Shown in pieces: positions 32,165 to 44,925 of a stretch of DNA of 64,000 bases (positions within the stretch are counted from its first letter, which is position 1; every line of letters starts with the position of its first letter). Source of the stretch: Siphonodentalium dalli. Taxonomy: Eukaryota; Mollusca; Scaphopoda; Gadilida; Siphonodentaliidae. The position numbers and the translations under genes are program-made. The stretch is taken from the NCBI GenBank assembly GCA_032622095.1, contig CP136064.1:6569512-6633511 (forward strand), read 5' to 3'. The notes under the pieces are model-generated. The model was not told the origin of the DNA. It saw nothing but the letters and a program-made list of their open reading frames with translations, and made no database searches.

Positions 32165-34328
32165 CTAGCAGCGTTACCCGGCGTTGCCCAGGTTAAAGTG
32201 ATGTGAAACCCTCTGTGGATATTTGGTGTGAATAGAGAATACTCTTGCTCTCAAAGTGTTACACGTATTCTCATAAATGGTATATCCAAATGGCATCACA
32301 AAACAATTCTTACACATGGAATATAAGTAGTGACACACCTTGTCAGGTCGGAGCGATTATCGTTTTGTTCAATCCGTCCCACCAATAAAGACGTATTTAT
32401 TTATTTACAATTACGTATACTTCAGACGTTATAGCATGAAACATGAACATCATAAACACATAGTTCGAAAAAATTATTGTGTTCCACATAGAGATGTATC
32501 AATCAATAAATCAATCTAGTTTATCATATCTTCATGAACAGACAGATGTTTTAAAGATATGTCCAGCTGCTCCTCTGTTCTGGTGCTATATACTGGCTAA
32601 TCATTTTCTGTTTAAAAGAATTGATGTTAGACATGTATAGCAGCTACATGTGCCCGACACAGCGCGATTTTGAGTTGTTTATGTTTGGCGATGAGTCTGT
32701 TCTAAAAATGAAAGAAATCCTCTGTATCAGGCACATATACCCTTGTCAGTCGTCAATATTGGAGGATGCTGAAAAGTCATGTACTACGGACTGTGATTTT
32801 CTTTATCTCAGACGTAGCCATATTTGACTACACACTGTGACTACTATTTTTGAGCAGGCCTGCTCTATATTTCCATATCTCTTGGCAATTATAACGTTTT
32901 TGTGGAAACTATATTGAATGGGACAGAATCAATCGTGTTATAATATACACACGAGCCATTATAATATTCAAACCTCTGACGATTCAAGGTACCTCAGTTT
33001 GAATGAATATAATAATTATGTATCTCTTAAATAGATTGATATAAATATACTTTTAATGATTTCTTCTATGTATCTATGTTGCTAGATCATTATAGGAATG
33101 TCCTGATTTCCAATGCCCATATAAATATGACAGTTGAGAAGATATAATTGTTCAAGTGACTAAATTCGGTCATCATTTGTCGAGATTGTGAAATTGGAAT
33201 GCCAAAAACTAATTCGAACGACATGGAGATGGCCTGGGAATTGACTATATATAACTTTGTTGGATATCGGTGAATTGAACAATCTTATGAATGCTAGTGA
33301 ATCTCCTCTCGCCATCCATGATCCAAATGACCCAAATATGATTTAATTCATCATGTCATTAGAGAAGAACGTGCATGAATTTGGTGGAATTAGTGCTAAA
33401 TATATTTGTATCAACTTTGGTGCAACACCCCTCCTGCATGACTTGAAACGCGCCACTTTTGTCGTATTTAAACCACGCATATTAGACCCATGCATGCATT
33501 ATATAATGGAGATGATTATAATATAAGTTTGGTGGTAATCGGCAACTAAACAAATTCTTATCATAGTTATTTCCCCAATTTCTCACCCATATTTCGCACC
33601 AATTTCGCGTCCATATATCACAAGTTTATATTCCTCGTATCACGGAGAAGAATAATATATCAATTTGGATGAAATATGTGCTAAAATATTGTGTATCAAT
33701 TTTGGTGTCCCTCTCCTTTTCAGTGCACCCCCTGATTCGAATGAGCCACTTTTGACAGCTTTAAGCCACGCCATTAGACACCTCCTACCATGGGGATGAA
33801 TTTGTATACGCTTCGTGGCAATCGGCGACTAAACCGATTCTTATCAGACTGGTAACCACCCACCGCCCCCCAATATCTCATCACAACGACACAAATTTGG
33901 CGTCTTTAAATCACACAATAACCTTCCCTGTGTCATGGATAAGATCTTAGAAGAATGTGGATCAATTTGGTGGAATTCGGCGCTAAAATAATTTTTTATC
34001 AATTTTGGTGCCTTTCTCCCCTTCCGGGCATCCCTGACGCGAACGGTGCGACTTTTGACATATTTAAACAACACCATTAGATTCCTAATATGATGGGGAT
34101 GATTATATATAAGTTTGGTGGCAATCGGCGACAAATTTTGTTTCTGCCCCTTCCCCTTTTCTGCCCCTGACAACAACGGCGTCACTTTAGAAAATTCTAA
34201 CGCTCGCCATTATTTTTCTCGTAAAAAGTTACCCCTAGTAGACGCCCTTTGTGCCATCTAGGTGGTCCCCTGTGAATTTATATTGAACACAGACAGACAG
34301 ACATTTGCAAATATGGATATAGATATAG
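32165..34328 (+). mobile_element. 2.2-kb non-autonomous element with three ~290-bp core repeats
   Basis: It starts with CTAGCAGCGTTACCCGGCGT, a sequence I associate with the ends of widespread invertebrate repeat elements. It ends with an (ACAG)n microsatellite and ATATGGATATAGATATA. Between are three related blocks. Each has a TTTGGTGGAATT...GTGCTAAA motif (about 33380, 33660, 33965) and GGTGGCAATCGGCGACTAAA-like sequence (about 33525, 33812, 34115). This is the same core-repeat plus right-flank microsatellite design as the pearl-like element at 11.2 kb. No protein is encoded; the 113-codon minus frame at 33844-34185 lies within the repeats. Confidence 0.55.
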
Positions 34329-35074
34329 CAATGGTAGATTTGTGGGGAGTTTATTGCTAATTTATAGAAACCATATCTTACTTTGCCTTCATATTTGCTA
34401 TTTAAGCTATGCATGCGATGGGTGTCGATTTTGTTCGGTCCCATTGGGCATGCATGCAAATTGGTTTGACATGGGAACACAAATAAACTGCTAGAACAGC
34501 TTGCATCATACTCATCAGAAACAACAAAATAAAAAAAACATTCCTCATAATTAAATTCAACTGACAAATTACAAAAGCATGCATTAATCACCTACTTCGT
34601 TTTGCTCCATGCACGGCGCTCAACCTGGGCTATGATATTCACGTATCCTCACAGACAAAGAGCCTTATATAGGTTTAAATCTAATCCAACAACATCAGTT
34701 CGGTGTACTATATACATGAAGAAGGATACTCTAAGTTTTCTCTATTGATCACTGTGGTAAACTCTACACTTTATAAAAAGACACAATATTGTTCAATACT
34801 CTACACTTTGTTCAATACGTTAATGGTAACTTCTAATCAACGTGCATTAGCTGTCTACCAGATCCGCAGTGTCGTTATAACCCAATCATATAACGTATGT
34901 GGAGCGAACTGAACTACCCCAAACAGCAACATTGATGTACATAACAACGCATTAATAATTGTCATACACTCGGTTGTTGATCTTGTGTTAAATTGTAAAT
35001 AATGATCTTTTGGATATAACAATATTGGAGTATTTGAACATGACAAACAGCATAGCACCGTGTATGTCTGGGTG
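34329..35074. other. Non-coding stretch
   Basis: Overlapping frames of 60-118 codons on both strands show no recognisable content. Confidence 0.35.
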
Positions 35075-35078
35075 TTAA

Positions 35079-36050
35079 GGGCTTTGTGGACCCAATTTTT
35101 CCAAAATTTCCCAAAATTTTATCGAGTCCAAATAAAGGATTCTGTTCATGTATATTAGTAATAATAGAAACAATGCCCATTGATGCAACATTTTGAGAGT
35201 ATACTTCATGGTGGATTATGTTAGAAATACAAAATGTGAACTTTATTGAGATTTAAAAAAAATTAATTTACAGGCAATGGTCCAAGAAAAACAAAGTCCA
35301 AATCTAAGAATCAAATCTGGGAATATGTACTGAACACTGTGATGAATGATGTATTACAAAAAAAATATTATATTTCTTGAGTGTTCTTTGATAAAATTAC
35401 TTTGAATCGGTTGTTGACAAATGAGATACTAACTTCATAATATAGTTGACTGAGAGGCAGCAGTTAATGGGTCAACCTTTCATGGCTGATGTCCAGTCTA
35501 ATGTGAATGGCTTTTTACCAGGGTCAAACTTCCACATTCTGAGTGATCACCCTGAGTGAGTGGTGACCTACTTACTAGAATTAGTATGGTGATCTGGTAG
35601 GGGTATGATTGAGGATTAGCATTCTATTGTCAACAGAGTCCAGAGCAGTTACAATGGCCAGATGTTAACCCGTGCCTGCTACCACCCACATAGCCAACGT
35701 TTAAGCAAGTATATATCATTTGTCAACAACCGATTCAAAGTAATTTTATCAAAGAACACTCAAGAAATATAATTTTTTTTTGTAATACATCATTCATCAC
35801 AGTGTTCAGTACATATTCCCATATTTGATTCTTAGATTTGGACTTTGTTTTTCTTGGACCATTGCCTGTAAATAAAATTTTTTTAAATCTCAATAAAGTT
35901 CACATTTTTTATTTCTAACATAATCCACCATGAAGTATACTCTCAAAATATTGCATCAATGGGCATGGTTTCTATTATTACTATTATACATGAACAGAAT
36001 CCTTTATTTGGACTCTATAAAATTTTGGAAAAATTGGGTCCACAAAGCCC
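35079..36050. mobile_element. 972-bp element with ~340-bp TIRs and TTAA flanks
   Basis: GGGCTTTGTGGACCCAATTT begins the left arm and is inverted at the right end. The arms (35079-about 35426 and about 35715-36050) are nearly identical. TTAA flanks both sides (35075-35078, 36051-36054), as in piggyBac-type insertion. The ~290-bp centre is unique and non-coding. The arms are long for a MITE, and folded RNA would be about 340 bp of duplex. Confidence 0.85.
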
Positions 36051-36234
36051 TTAACTGCAGTCACCGTTAGACTGTCTCCACGAGTTCAGTGGCATCATGC
36101 AGACATGCCTTATCACCATGCCCTTTAAATATATTTCAATCAGGGGAAGTCAATAGTATCAGCTTCATGGTTTGCAGCATAGTGTTTATGGCGTAGAGCG
36201 TACAACACGCGAGTTTATGTGTTGAGGTAACAAA

Positions 36235-36500
36235 TTCGTCCTCTCGTCCTCCCGTCATCCCCTCCACCGCCTATGGGAAGTCGTTTCATATTAACATGCT
36301 GATGATATTGTCGACAGTTTTCCAGTGGTTTAATGTTCGGGTTGGAAGGAACCACAGTTACCCATTTGACGTCTTCTCGTTCTCCTCTCCACCGCATGTG
36401 GGCAGTCTTTTCAAATTAACCTACTGACTATTTTTATCGATCAATTTCCCAGTGTTTTAATGTTCGTGTTGGAAATGAACAGTGCACCCTTTTGGTGTAT
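36235..36500. repeat. Two ~135-bp tandem copies
   Basis: CTCGTCCTCCCGTC...CCACCGCCTATGGGAAGTC at about 36241 recurs in diverged form at about 36375 (TTCTCCTCTCCACCGCATGT), each followed by CAGTGGTTTAATGTTCGGGT-like sequence. Confidence 0.55.
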
Positions 36501-37903
36501 ACGTGTGCTACCGTGTTTATGTATCTATCTACATCACACATGTATTTTTTTATTTTAATAATTTTTATTACCAAAATATATAGTCGTATATAAGCTCATG
36601 TCATATTAACATGTAAATCGTTTCACAACAGGTCAAATTAGTCATCAAAATTAGAGATGATTCGAGTAATATATTTAGGTTTTCAGTTTATGATAGAGAT
36701 AGAAATAACGGAATGATAAACGAGTGTCGGAAAAAGCACGAGCGCGTTTGGGTAGAGGGAGTTCTTTAGAAAGAAGAGAGTGTGCTCATGTTGCATATAG
36801 ACTGTTGTGCAATTTTATTTATTCATTAAGGATTAATAATTTCATGAGTTGTGTTTCTGCCTCCTGGTTTGAAAGGTTTGTATATATAAAGTACATGACG
36901 TTCAGTGTATGACAAAACAGTCTTTGGAGTTCATGGACGATACTTGACTTCTGTCGTCCAGCAATCCTTTCCATTCTAACTAGCGAAATTTAACTATTTA
37001 CATTTTTGATAGAAACATCCTTTCTCAACATTGTAGTGATATTTCTAATTTTAGACCGATATATGGAATGGTTTATAAAGATAAGAAGGACGTGCAAAAA
37101 GCCATCCCCTGAGCTCACAATTGAATTCTCTCCCTACTAACACCAGTTGAAATGATAACGTGAAAGGCATTCCTGTTATCTTTCTCATGTACCCAAAACA
37201 AAATTTACTCATTTTTTAATAAAAATATAGGAAACTAATTCCACACACTTCTGGAATGTAGGATGTTTGAAAAATTAAGAAATAGATTAATCGCCCCGTA
37301 CTATTGTCATGGACCCTCACTACTTAAACTGGACCAATTATTGAACAACAGACCGAAAATAATTAAGGATTAACTGTCATGTGGACTGACGTGATGTTAA
37401 CAAATCTGAACTCCAGTAAACCAAGGACGCTCCATACCAAATATAAGGAATTGTGGTGCTGGCTTCGCAACTATTTGACCTCATTGTAACAAATATAAAT
37501 ATTAGTCACTCAGGCAATAGATGTATCTATTCTGTATATTAAGTTATTGGGACTTACGTGTCTTGAGATGTCTAAATATTTTTCAGGCAAGCGCAAGGGA
37601 CCCACGCCAATCTTCTCTGTTGGGATTCCAATTGTTGGCTTATTAAATATACACATATGCTTAAGATACAGTCGCGCGCGAAGCGCGCTCCCGTAAGTCG
37701 GGTTTTGGATCCCAGTAAATGAAAATATCATTGAAATAATCGGTTCCCCCATTAAACATCCATATATTCAATATACATGTTTTGGAGCAGAATTAGGCAG
37801 TCCATATTGGACGCCATCATGGAATTTTTTTGTTTTAATGTTCACACATATTTATTAGTTATGTGGATGGAGTTCTTATTAAACCTCACATCATTATATT
37901 GGT
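36501..37903. other. Non-coding stretch
   Basis: A small GC palindrome (CGCGCGCGAAGCGCGC at about 37673) is the only distinctive feature. No gene seen. Confidence 0.4.
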
Positions 37904-37905
37904 TA

Positions 37906-38033
37906 CAGTAATGCCCAAAGTAATTGAACACTTAACCACAGCAGAATTATGGGTAATTTTTCAGGATTTAAATCATGAAAAAATACCCATAATTTTGCTG
38001 TGGTTAAGTGATCAATTACTTTGGACATTACTG
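37906..38033. mobile_element. 128-bp TA-flanked MITE, copy 2, almost fully palindromic
   Basis: CAGTAATGCCCAAAGTAATT at the left is inverted at the right (TTGGACATTACTG), with TA on both sides (37904-37905, 38034-38035). ACCACAGCAGAATTATGGGT pairs with its inverse, so nearly the whole element folds. It sits between two direct copies of a ~35-bp sequence (GATGGAGTT...AAACCTCACATCA at about 37867 and 38041). A 95-codon frame at 37863-38150 runs straight through it and is spurious. Confidence 0.8.
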
Positions 38034-38334
38034 TATGTAGATGGAGTTAAACCTCACATCAGTGTGTTGGGGATTTGGACTTTGACATGGAACCTTTGGT
38101 TTTTAATGCAACAAATGCGCGTACACCTTATACACAAATGTCTTATGTAACCAGAGTTTTTCTTGGATAAGATGAGTTTGAAGCCTGCTTACATTTCAAT
38201 ATGTTGTCAGTTTTGTATTGTCTGCAGCGGAATTCGACGGATTGAAGCAAAAGTTACCAGAGATAAAATGTATAAGTAACGAGACTATAATACAAATGAA
38301 AAAATAAATTGAGGGAGGGGTGGGCGATACAGGG

Positions 38335-39030
38335 AACTAAGGGTTGAACCGATATAAATTTGTTGAGCGATAGCGACCAATGTTGACATATTATGCATCT
38401 CAACTCTACTGTTGCAACAAGGCTATACAATAGAGGGTGTCAGAATCTTAGTCAACTCTATATAGCGCCAGAATAGTCATTTATGGACTTCTATAAGATG
38501 TTGGGTTGGTTATATGGACTCGGAGAAAAAGGGGTTCGTACCGATTAACTGACATAAATTAGTGCAGCAATGTTGCCATGTAATGTATCGCGACTGTACT
38601 AAAGCAACAATGATATAAAATTTGGGGGGGGGGATGAAATTATCTCTATCTTTATAGATGGCACCAGGATTATATAGAAAGGAATAGCAATTGATATACG
38701 TATACGGTATACTATAGTAATACCAAAGACATATAAGTACAAGTACCACGCGATAAAATATTACGTAACGTGACTATAGCGATGAAACAAAAAATATTGG
38801 ACCGGGATTAGAGGTTGGGTTGGTTATATGTGGATAATTGGATATGGAATTCATACCAATGAAACGATACAAATTAGATGAGCGATAAAGACCAATGTTG
38901 ACACATAGTCAGGCTTTGTGTGAGAACCTAGGGGTTGATACGATAGGCCGAAATAAATTTGTCGGGTGATAATGACCAATGTTGACGTATAAAGTAACGC
39001 GACTACTCTCGCACAATTATCAGGTATAAC
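38335..39030. repeat. Degenerate repeats with GACCAATGTTGACATAT
   Basis: Blocks combining a GATACAAATTAGATGAGCGA-type sequence with ACCAATGTTGACATA recur at about 38350, 38545, 38860 and 38950, with irregular spacing and insertions. Confidence 0.5.
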
Positions 39031-40628
39031 GGTCAAATATGGACTACCCAGCAAACATGAATATATCAAGGCGATATCGTATTTGAGTTGTATTGTATCG
39101 CAGTTGTTGTGCATCGATATACCGACACCAGGCCGATATTTTATCGATACCATGCTATTTGCTAGTATCTCTGTGACAGCATGTTGATAGTGATATGATA
39201 CAATAAAACCATACCTGTATTGTTGTTGGAATTTAATTTATTTTTGGCTGCTAGTGTCCGAATGTGTGTAATTAGACATTTGATCTTCAATAATATCTTT
39301 CGTTTCACAGACATGACTCATGAACACACACATAAACCAACGCTTGTAGGCAAAAGGTATTATGACTCCATTTCTGAATGATATACGGCACTATTGTAAT
39401 AGTGTTTTAATCAATGCTCCAGCTACTGGCTAAATCTTAGTCAAGTTTCCATATGAACATAGCATAACTAAGCATATTAGCCACTGTCAGATAAGTATGA
39501 TCTTATCGATAGTTATCTGATAATAATTTCTTGGTATCGATTCGAAATCGTGCAATATGCATGTAAATGACACTTTGAAAAATATTAAACCTGCCAGGAT
39601 TAATTGACTTTAATTAAAATGTTATCTTAAGCTAGGCATGCATTGACATGCCAATGCATTGGTCTTCCCTTGAATTGCATGCTCAACTCTAGTTTTATTT
39701 AAACTATCTTAATGTGTAAACTGCAAGTATACTAATTAATTGTTCTCTTTCACTGTTTTCTCCAATATAACTGAGTGAGTTAAATGATTGAAATTCATCT
39801 GCAGCATTTACCATAAACGTATGCCAAATTTAGAACTGATTTACATTCAGAGGATGATATATAAGCTGTACATGCATATGTTGCAAGCTCAACTCAACTT
39901 AATATAACCATTTTGCACTTGTCATATTGATATCGTATTGATATCGCCAAGCTACCCAGGGTATATACCCTGGCTGCAGTCGGGCAGATATAATAAAAAT
40001 ATCTTATTGATCATATAATCATGTTTGCAAAAATAGAGCGCATTCTTCTTCTATATAATAAACAGTTGTGGATGCTTTAGCTGCACACACAACTTTTCAG
40101 TTCTCCGAGATCTACATCTCAAATTTCAACTTTCACTTTCAGTTTGAAATTCAGATTCAGAGATTGCTTTTTGACAAATTTATTTTAACCACTTGCCACT
40201 TAACGAATTGAAGTTGAAAAGGTGTTAGACACCTTTGGATCCACATAATTAACATTTCTGACAAACGTATGGTCAATCATTTTATCAATAGAAGGGATTA
40301 GAAACTGTTAATCTCTAAATTTAATCAGTAAATTTAACATTTTCTTCCATTTTTACTTCCGGGTAACGAACGACAACTCAATCGCGATAGAAATTTGGAA
40401 AGTAATAAAACGTGTTCGCACCTATGAATTTAGAAACGTTTTGGAGAATGATGTTTTCATAAAATGCCTAAATAAAAAACACAAAACAAAACGAAATAAA
40501 TAACTTTGGCGATGGTCAAATTGTATAGTGGACTTTATTACAAGGCTCATTTCCTGGGCAGCAATCTTCTACCTTTATTTTCAATTGTGTTGTATATTAT
40601 ATATAATTATATATCAGCCTTAGAAGTG
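39031..40628. other. Non-coding stretch
   Basis: Clusters of ATCGATA/GATATCG words (39060-39150, 39490-39540, 39928-39950) are the only pattern noted. Confidence 0.4.
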
Positions 40629-41496
40629 CAGAGGCGGACTGGGCCAAATTAATATAATACCGGCCCATCTGTTCGGGGGTCGGGGGTTGTCCACAGTCCA
40701 CCTTCGGAAATTCCAACTGCACCCCCCGAATGAGATGCAGACCAAATACATGTTTTTGCATAATTCCATTTGCACCTCTGGCCTAATACCCTATATATTC
40801 ATAAACCATGGTTCTATATATTCCCGGTATGAGACCATTCAGATATTTTTACCTGAAAAATTGCATAAATTCTAACATCTAGCGGTCTAATTCCAGACAA
40901 ATGCACACGGCTATATACGGACAAGAGACCAGGACACACAGTTGTTCGTGAGAATATTTTTGGGATTTACAGCTCGGAGTTACCGTTAAAATCTCGAGAT
41001 TAACGGGGTCTTTACGTGGTGTTATATGATGCTGACAAGTTCATTTGATTACAAAATTACGACAAGCCAATTCGGCTGGTTAAACAACACATGTGGCGGC
41101 CCATATCCGGAATTTTCCCGGTCTCCCGATCGGCTAGTCCGCCTCTGCCCCCCGAACGTCACATTATTTACTCTGTAGGCCTAGCTGTCTGTATTGACAC
41201 TCGGGGTAACATTTTTGGAGGAAAGAATTTTTATAAAAAGCCATAGGCTCATGGCTTGTTATCTAATCCTCATTTGAACTATGTTTTTTTCTTCTCAATA
41301 TGTATAATTGTCAATGTGATATTCTGTTATTTTGTTCAAATAAATATTGTTTACACTAACCACATATAGCACCCCTCCCCAAACCGTAAAAAACTTTCGG
41401 ATTCTCGCTTGATAGAAAATCACGTGGAATCAGAATTTTTCCGGCCTCCGGCCCATCGGGAAATTTCCAGTCTCCCGATCGTCCATTCCGCTTCTG
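40629..41496. mobile_element. hAT-like non-autonomous element
   Basis: CAGAGGCGGACTGGGCC begins at 40629. Inverted relatives (CGGCTAGTCCGCCTCTG ending 41147, GTCCATTCCGCTTCTG ending 41496) lie to the right. The outer flanks CCTTAGAAGTG (ending 40628) and CCTAAGTG (41497-41504) are similar enough to be a decayed 8-bp duplication. CAGRGGCGGACTGG ends are typical of hAT elements. Two copies of the right terminal block (TTCCCGGTCTCCCGATCG and TTTCCAGTCTCCCGATCG) suggest an internal duplication. No transposase. Confidence 0.55.
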
Positions 41497-41504
41497 CCTA
41501 AGTG

Positions 41505-42798
41505 ATTAATAAATATTGTTAAATATTACAAATTGTATAGCCAGTCCAGTCCTATTGTCAAACGAATTAGTTATTTGTTCTATATAATATGGAACATAAT
41601 ATTTAATAAGGATGGCTAATTTGCTTAAATATATATACAATTTTTGTTTAATCTAAACAATTAAAATTAAATAAAAATTGCATATAATAGAATCTGAAAC
41701 TCTGATCGAGCTCAGCTGTATATCAGATGATGATTTTGTGTTTGCGTGGGCTGGGGGATGGGGGGGGGGGCAAATCGCTGGATTCTAGAATACCGGACAT
41801 ATCAGATGCGGGACTACAACTTAATTAAAGCCTTTCATAATCCCTTTGTTTTTACAGTAATTTACCTGGCTACCAATTTTCCAGCCTACAAATTGTAGTA
41901 ACAACAAGAAGGATTATCTATTGCACACAGCGTGTTAATTGTTATGTTCCACAACTATAAGTGGCTTGAAATTCTAATAATCTGACATCTGCGGAGATAC
42001 TATTTTTTTTTCAAAGACAACTGAAAACAATAGAATTTAATTATGTTGATCTTTATGAAACTTCTATGGGAGGGGTCAAGGAAGTTAATTTGGCAACATC
42101 ATTGGACAGTGGCTGATTAGGCGCTAATTCCGCGGGTGGATTGATATTTTTGTGGATATATACAGCCGTTCCAGATTTGTTTTTCATAGCTAGTTTGTTC
42201 TTTCTTGGATCATAGACGAAGCGCATAACATATGTAAGTATATTATTTGTACCGTACTTTATTGTATTAAAATATACATAATATTTAGAACTCTTTTATG
42301 TAGTGAAATGCAATTTATTATTATATTATTATGGAATAATTTCCTGAGAATTGTTTTCCAGCACATGCCGAATTGGCGCATCACTATATATCATCAGTAT
42401 TTTTAATATGAATAACAATACCATTGCGATTTTAACTGCAGCGCCTTGCAATATATATGAGATAAGATAAATTTGATTTTAAAGTTGGAGGAACATATTA
42501 CAAACAATTACATATATATTCAAATAAGTTGAATCATAGTTAAAATACCTACATGACAACATCTAAAATTTTATCTATCAATTAAGTACTAAAATTTCTA
42601 ATTTATTTAAAAAAAACTAAAAAAAACACCAGAGAAATCAGTATGTTTATACAAGACCCCAACTGTCTAAACATTATCTACCACGTATCCGGGCCTAATT
42701 CAGGGGACTCCCCCACCCCATATTGAGAGCCCATTGTTTCCTAAGTTTGTTGGGATTGAGAGAGACTCAGTGGTGTTTTTGCGGAGATGGCCACATGT
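41505..42798. other. AT-rich non-coding stretch
   Basis: A G-run of eleven at about 41760 is the only point of note. The base composition changes abruptly to GC-rich at about 42800. Confidence 0.4.
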
Positions 42799-42809
42799 TT
42801 AATAATTTA

Positions 42810-43085
42810 AACGATTACAGAGGTTGAATGAGGGCCTGCCGGTCCGGATGGTCTTCCATGCGACGTGAGGCTCGATGGGATTCGACTCGAGCAGCAGATG
42901 CCGGTGGTGTGTCGGCCCAGGCATCTGGGTAGATGGACGTGATGAGCCCGATGGGAGTCGACTCGAGCAGATGTGAATGGTGAATGGCGGTGATGTGCTC
43001 GATGGGACACGGCTCGAGCGACAGATACTGGTGGTATGTCGGCCCAGCATCCGGTGGAATGAATGTGATGTATGGATGTGGTTCA
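42810..43085. repeat. GC-rich local duplication at the 3' edge of the DIRS relic
   Basis: Blocks containing GATGGGATTCGACTCGAGCA and GGTGGTGTGTCGGCCCAGGC alternate and recur (about 42870, 42945, 42995 and 43030). It lies where the reverse transcriptase frame loses similarity. Confidence 0.6.
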
Positions 43086-44925
43086 CGGGTTAGATCCGGA
43101 CCAGCAGGCCCCGCCATATGACGAAGTCACGCCATCGACGAGAAATCGGGGGCCAGGCCAGAGGGGAGAAAGGAGAGGGGCCGGTACACACAGGGCACCC
43201 ACGGGAGGCGCGTCCGTGGCGAGGACAACAGTGGAGCAGAATAACGACTTCATGGTGCGGTAGCGAGATGAATAGCGGTGGATGGACGATGGAGATGCTA
43301 CAGCCGAACGGAAGTGGCTAGTCAAAGTAGAACGGGCCGTCGAACCGGAACCCAAGTTGGTCGAAAGCGGACGGTGGATGGAAAGGGCGCGGTAGGCGGA
43401 GAAAATGTCTCCCTTTCCGAGAAGGGGCCCACGACCGAGGTGCTGAACGATGTGAACCGCGTCATCAAACCGCGAGTAGGAGACCGACGGGAATTCCGGG
43501 TAATGAAGTCTATGCGCGAGGAACCAGATGGGTAGGAAATATTGTGGAGAAGGCGGAAATCGCCGGGCGTGGAATTAGGCGCCAAGCCAAGAGGGGAGAC
43601 CCGGAGCGGAGGCAGGGGCGGGACGGGAAGGGATCCGCCACGCGACCCAAAGCTATCGCTTTAGCGAGTGATGCACGGACGACATTGGCGCGACCGAGGC
43701 AGACAGGAGGGATCGAGCATTTGATGGGGAGCGGGGGGCCAGTGTGTAGTAGGTGGAAACCGGGGGGGAACCAAGCCACAAGAGCGATTGCGCGGCGGGG
43801 ATACAAGTCGAGCCAAAGCTTAAGCGGGAGGAGTTCGCGCGGCGAGAGAGCCAGATCGAAAGGGCCGAGGGGTAGCGGGCGGTGGCTGGTGGGGGTGGAG
43901 TTTAGAAATAGCTGGAGCGTCACATAAGGAGCAAGCATGGCGGAAGCGGTGCGATGGTCGAGAGCGCGCTCAGGCATTGAAATCAAAACAGACTGGCGTA
44001 CGTCGGTTGCCGGGTTGACGAGGCTGACCTCGAGGAGCAGACGAGGGCGCTGGTGGTACAGTGGGGAGGGTTGGCGAGAGACACAAGAGCCAGCTATTGT
44101 CGATGTTGGCCCACGACAGCGATGGGCGAAGCGCGCGCTTGTTCCGGAGTTGTTCGTCGGAACGCGCCAGCCTAACCCCCCGAAATCCCACGCGGCCCAG
44201 CGGAACACTTGCATGTACTGTGAAGAGCGAGAACGTTCGCCGACGGGTGGTACTGAAGGTGGAGCGAGCTGAAAGTGAAGAACGTGTCCGCCCACTGATC
44301 GATGTCCGCAATCGACGAAGCCGATGCGCGGGATCGGATGCCCAGTTGACCAGACGGAAGCAGACGAAATGGCTGTGCGGCTATGAGCGAACCCCCGGGC
44401 GGCGGTAGGAGCGCAGCTAGGGGGACGTATTCGCCGCGAGCAATGCGGTGGCGAATCGTCTGAGGCACATGCGAGCCGAAATCGTCTTGGGTCGAAACTG
44501 GCGGGGGCGGGCCCAAGCGCCCGGCCAGCTATGATCGAAATTGACGTCACTAAATAGTTCATTACCTCCAGTGAAAGCTGGCCGGACCCCGCCCCCAGGC
44601 AGAGATCGCACGTTTGTCGGTGGCATCCGGGCGGCGGCACGTCGCTGAAGGCTGGAAATGGCATGGAAGGACGACTGCATGAAGAAGGCGCCGACTGATG
44701 CGGCGGAGGCGGTACAAGGCGATCGGTTCTAGTGCGGCTGCGATGTGAGCTGTCCGATGAAGGGCACTCGGACACCGAGTGAAGCGGGCTGCCGTCAAAG
44801 TCTGAGACGATCCGAAACCCGGCCGACGGGGGGTCCCCCGGGGCGGCGACGGCGGTCACCGCGAGGCGCAGTCTGAGGCGGAGCGACATGTGGGTGCCCG
44901 TGACATTACCTAGGAAATGAAAAGA
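43086..44925 (-). pseudogene. DIRS-like retroelement relic: gag-like region and reverse transcriptase
   Basis: On the minus strand, in several alternating frames, I can read the order expected for DIRS-type elements. The gag-like part has PSGQLGIRSRASASSIADID followed by QWADTFFTFSS (about 44380-44270), then SWANIDNSW (about 44110) and CFDFNA. Next comes a linker with IVRASLAKAIALGRVADP-like sequence (about 43640), then RT motifs GDFRLLHNISYPSGSS (about 43560-43510), LGKGDIFSAYRAL (about 43415) and LGFRFDGPFYFD followed by PLPFGCS (about 43350-43290). Near 43120 the catalytic Y-x-D-D region is broken by a frameshift, followed by MAGPAGPDLT. Frameshifts and stops are numerous. The long 490-codon frame at 43510-44982 is mostly a shadow made possible by high GC. 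RNase H and tyrosine recombinase regions are not seen. A splice-acceptor-like tract lies at 44912-44930. Confidence 0.75.
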
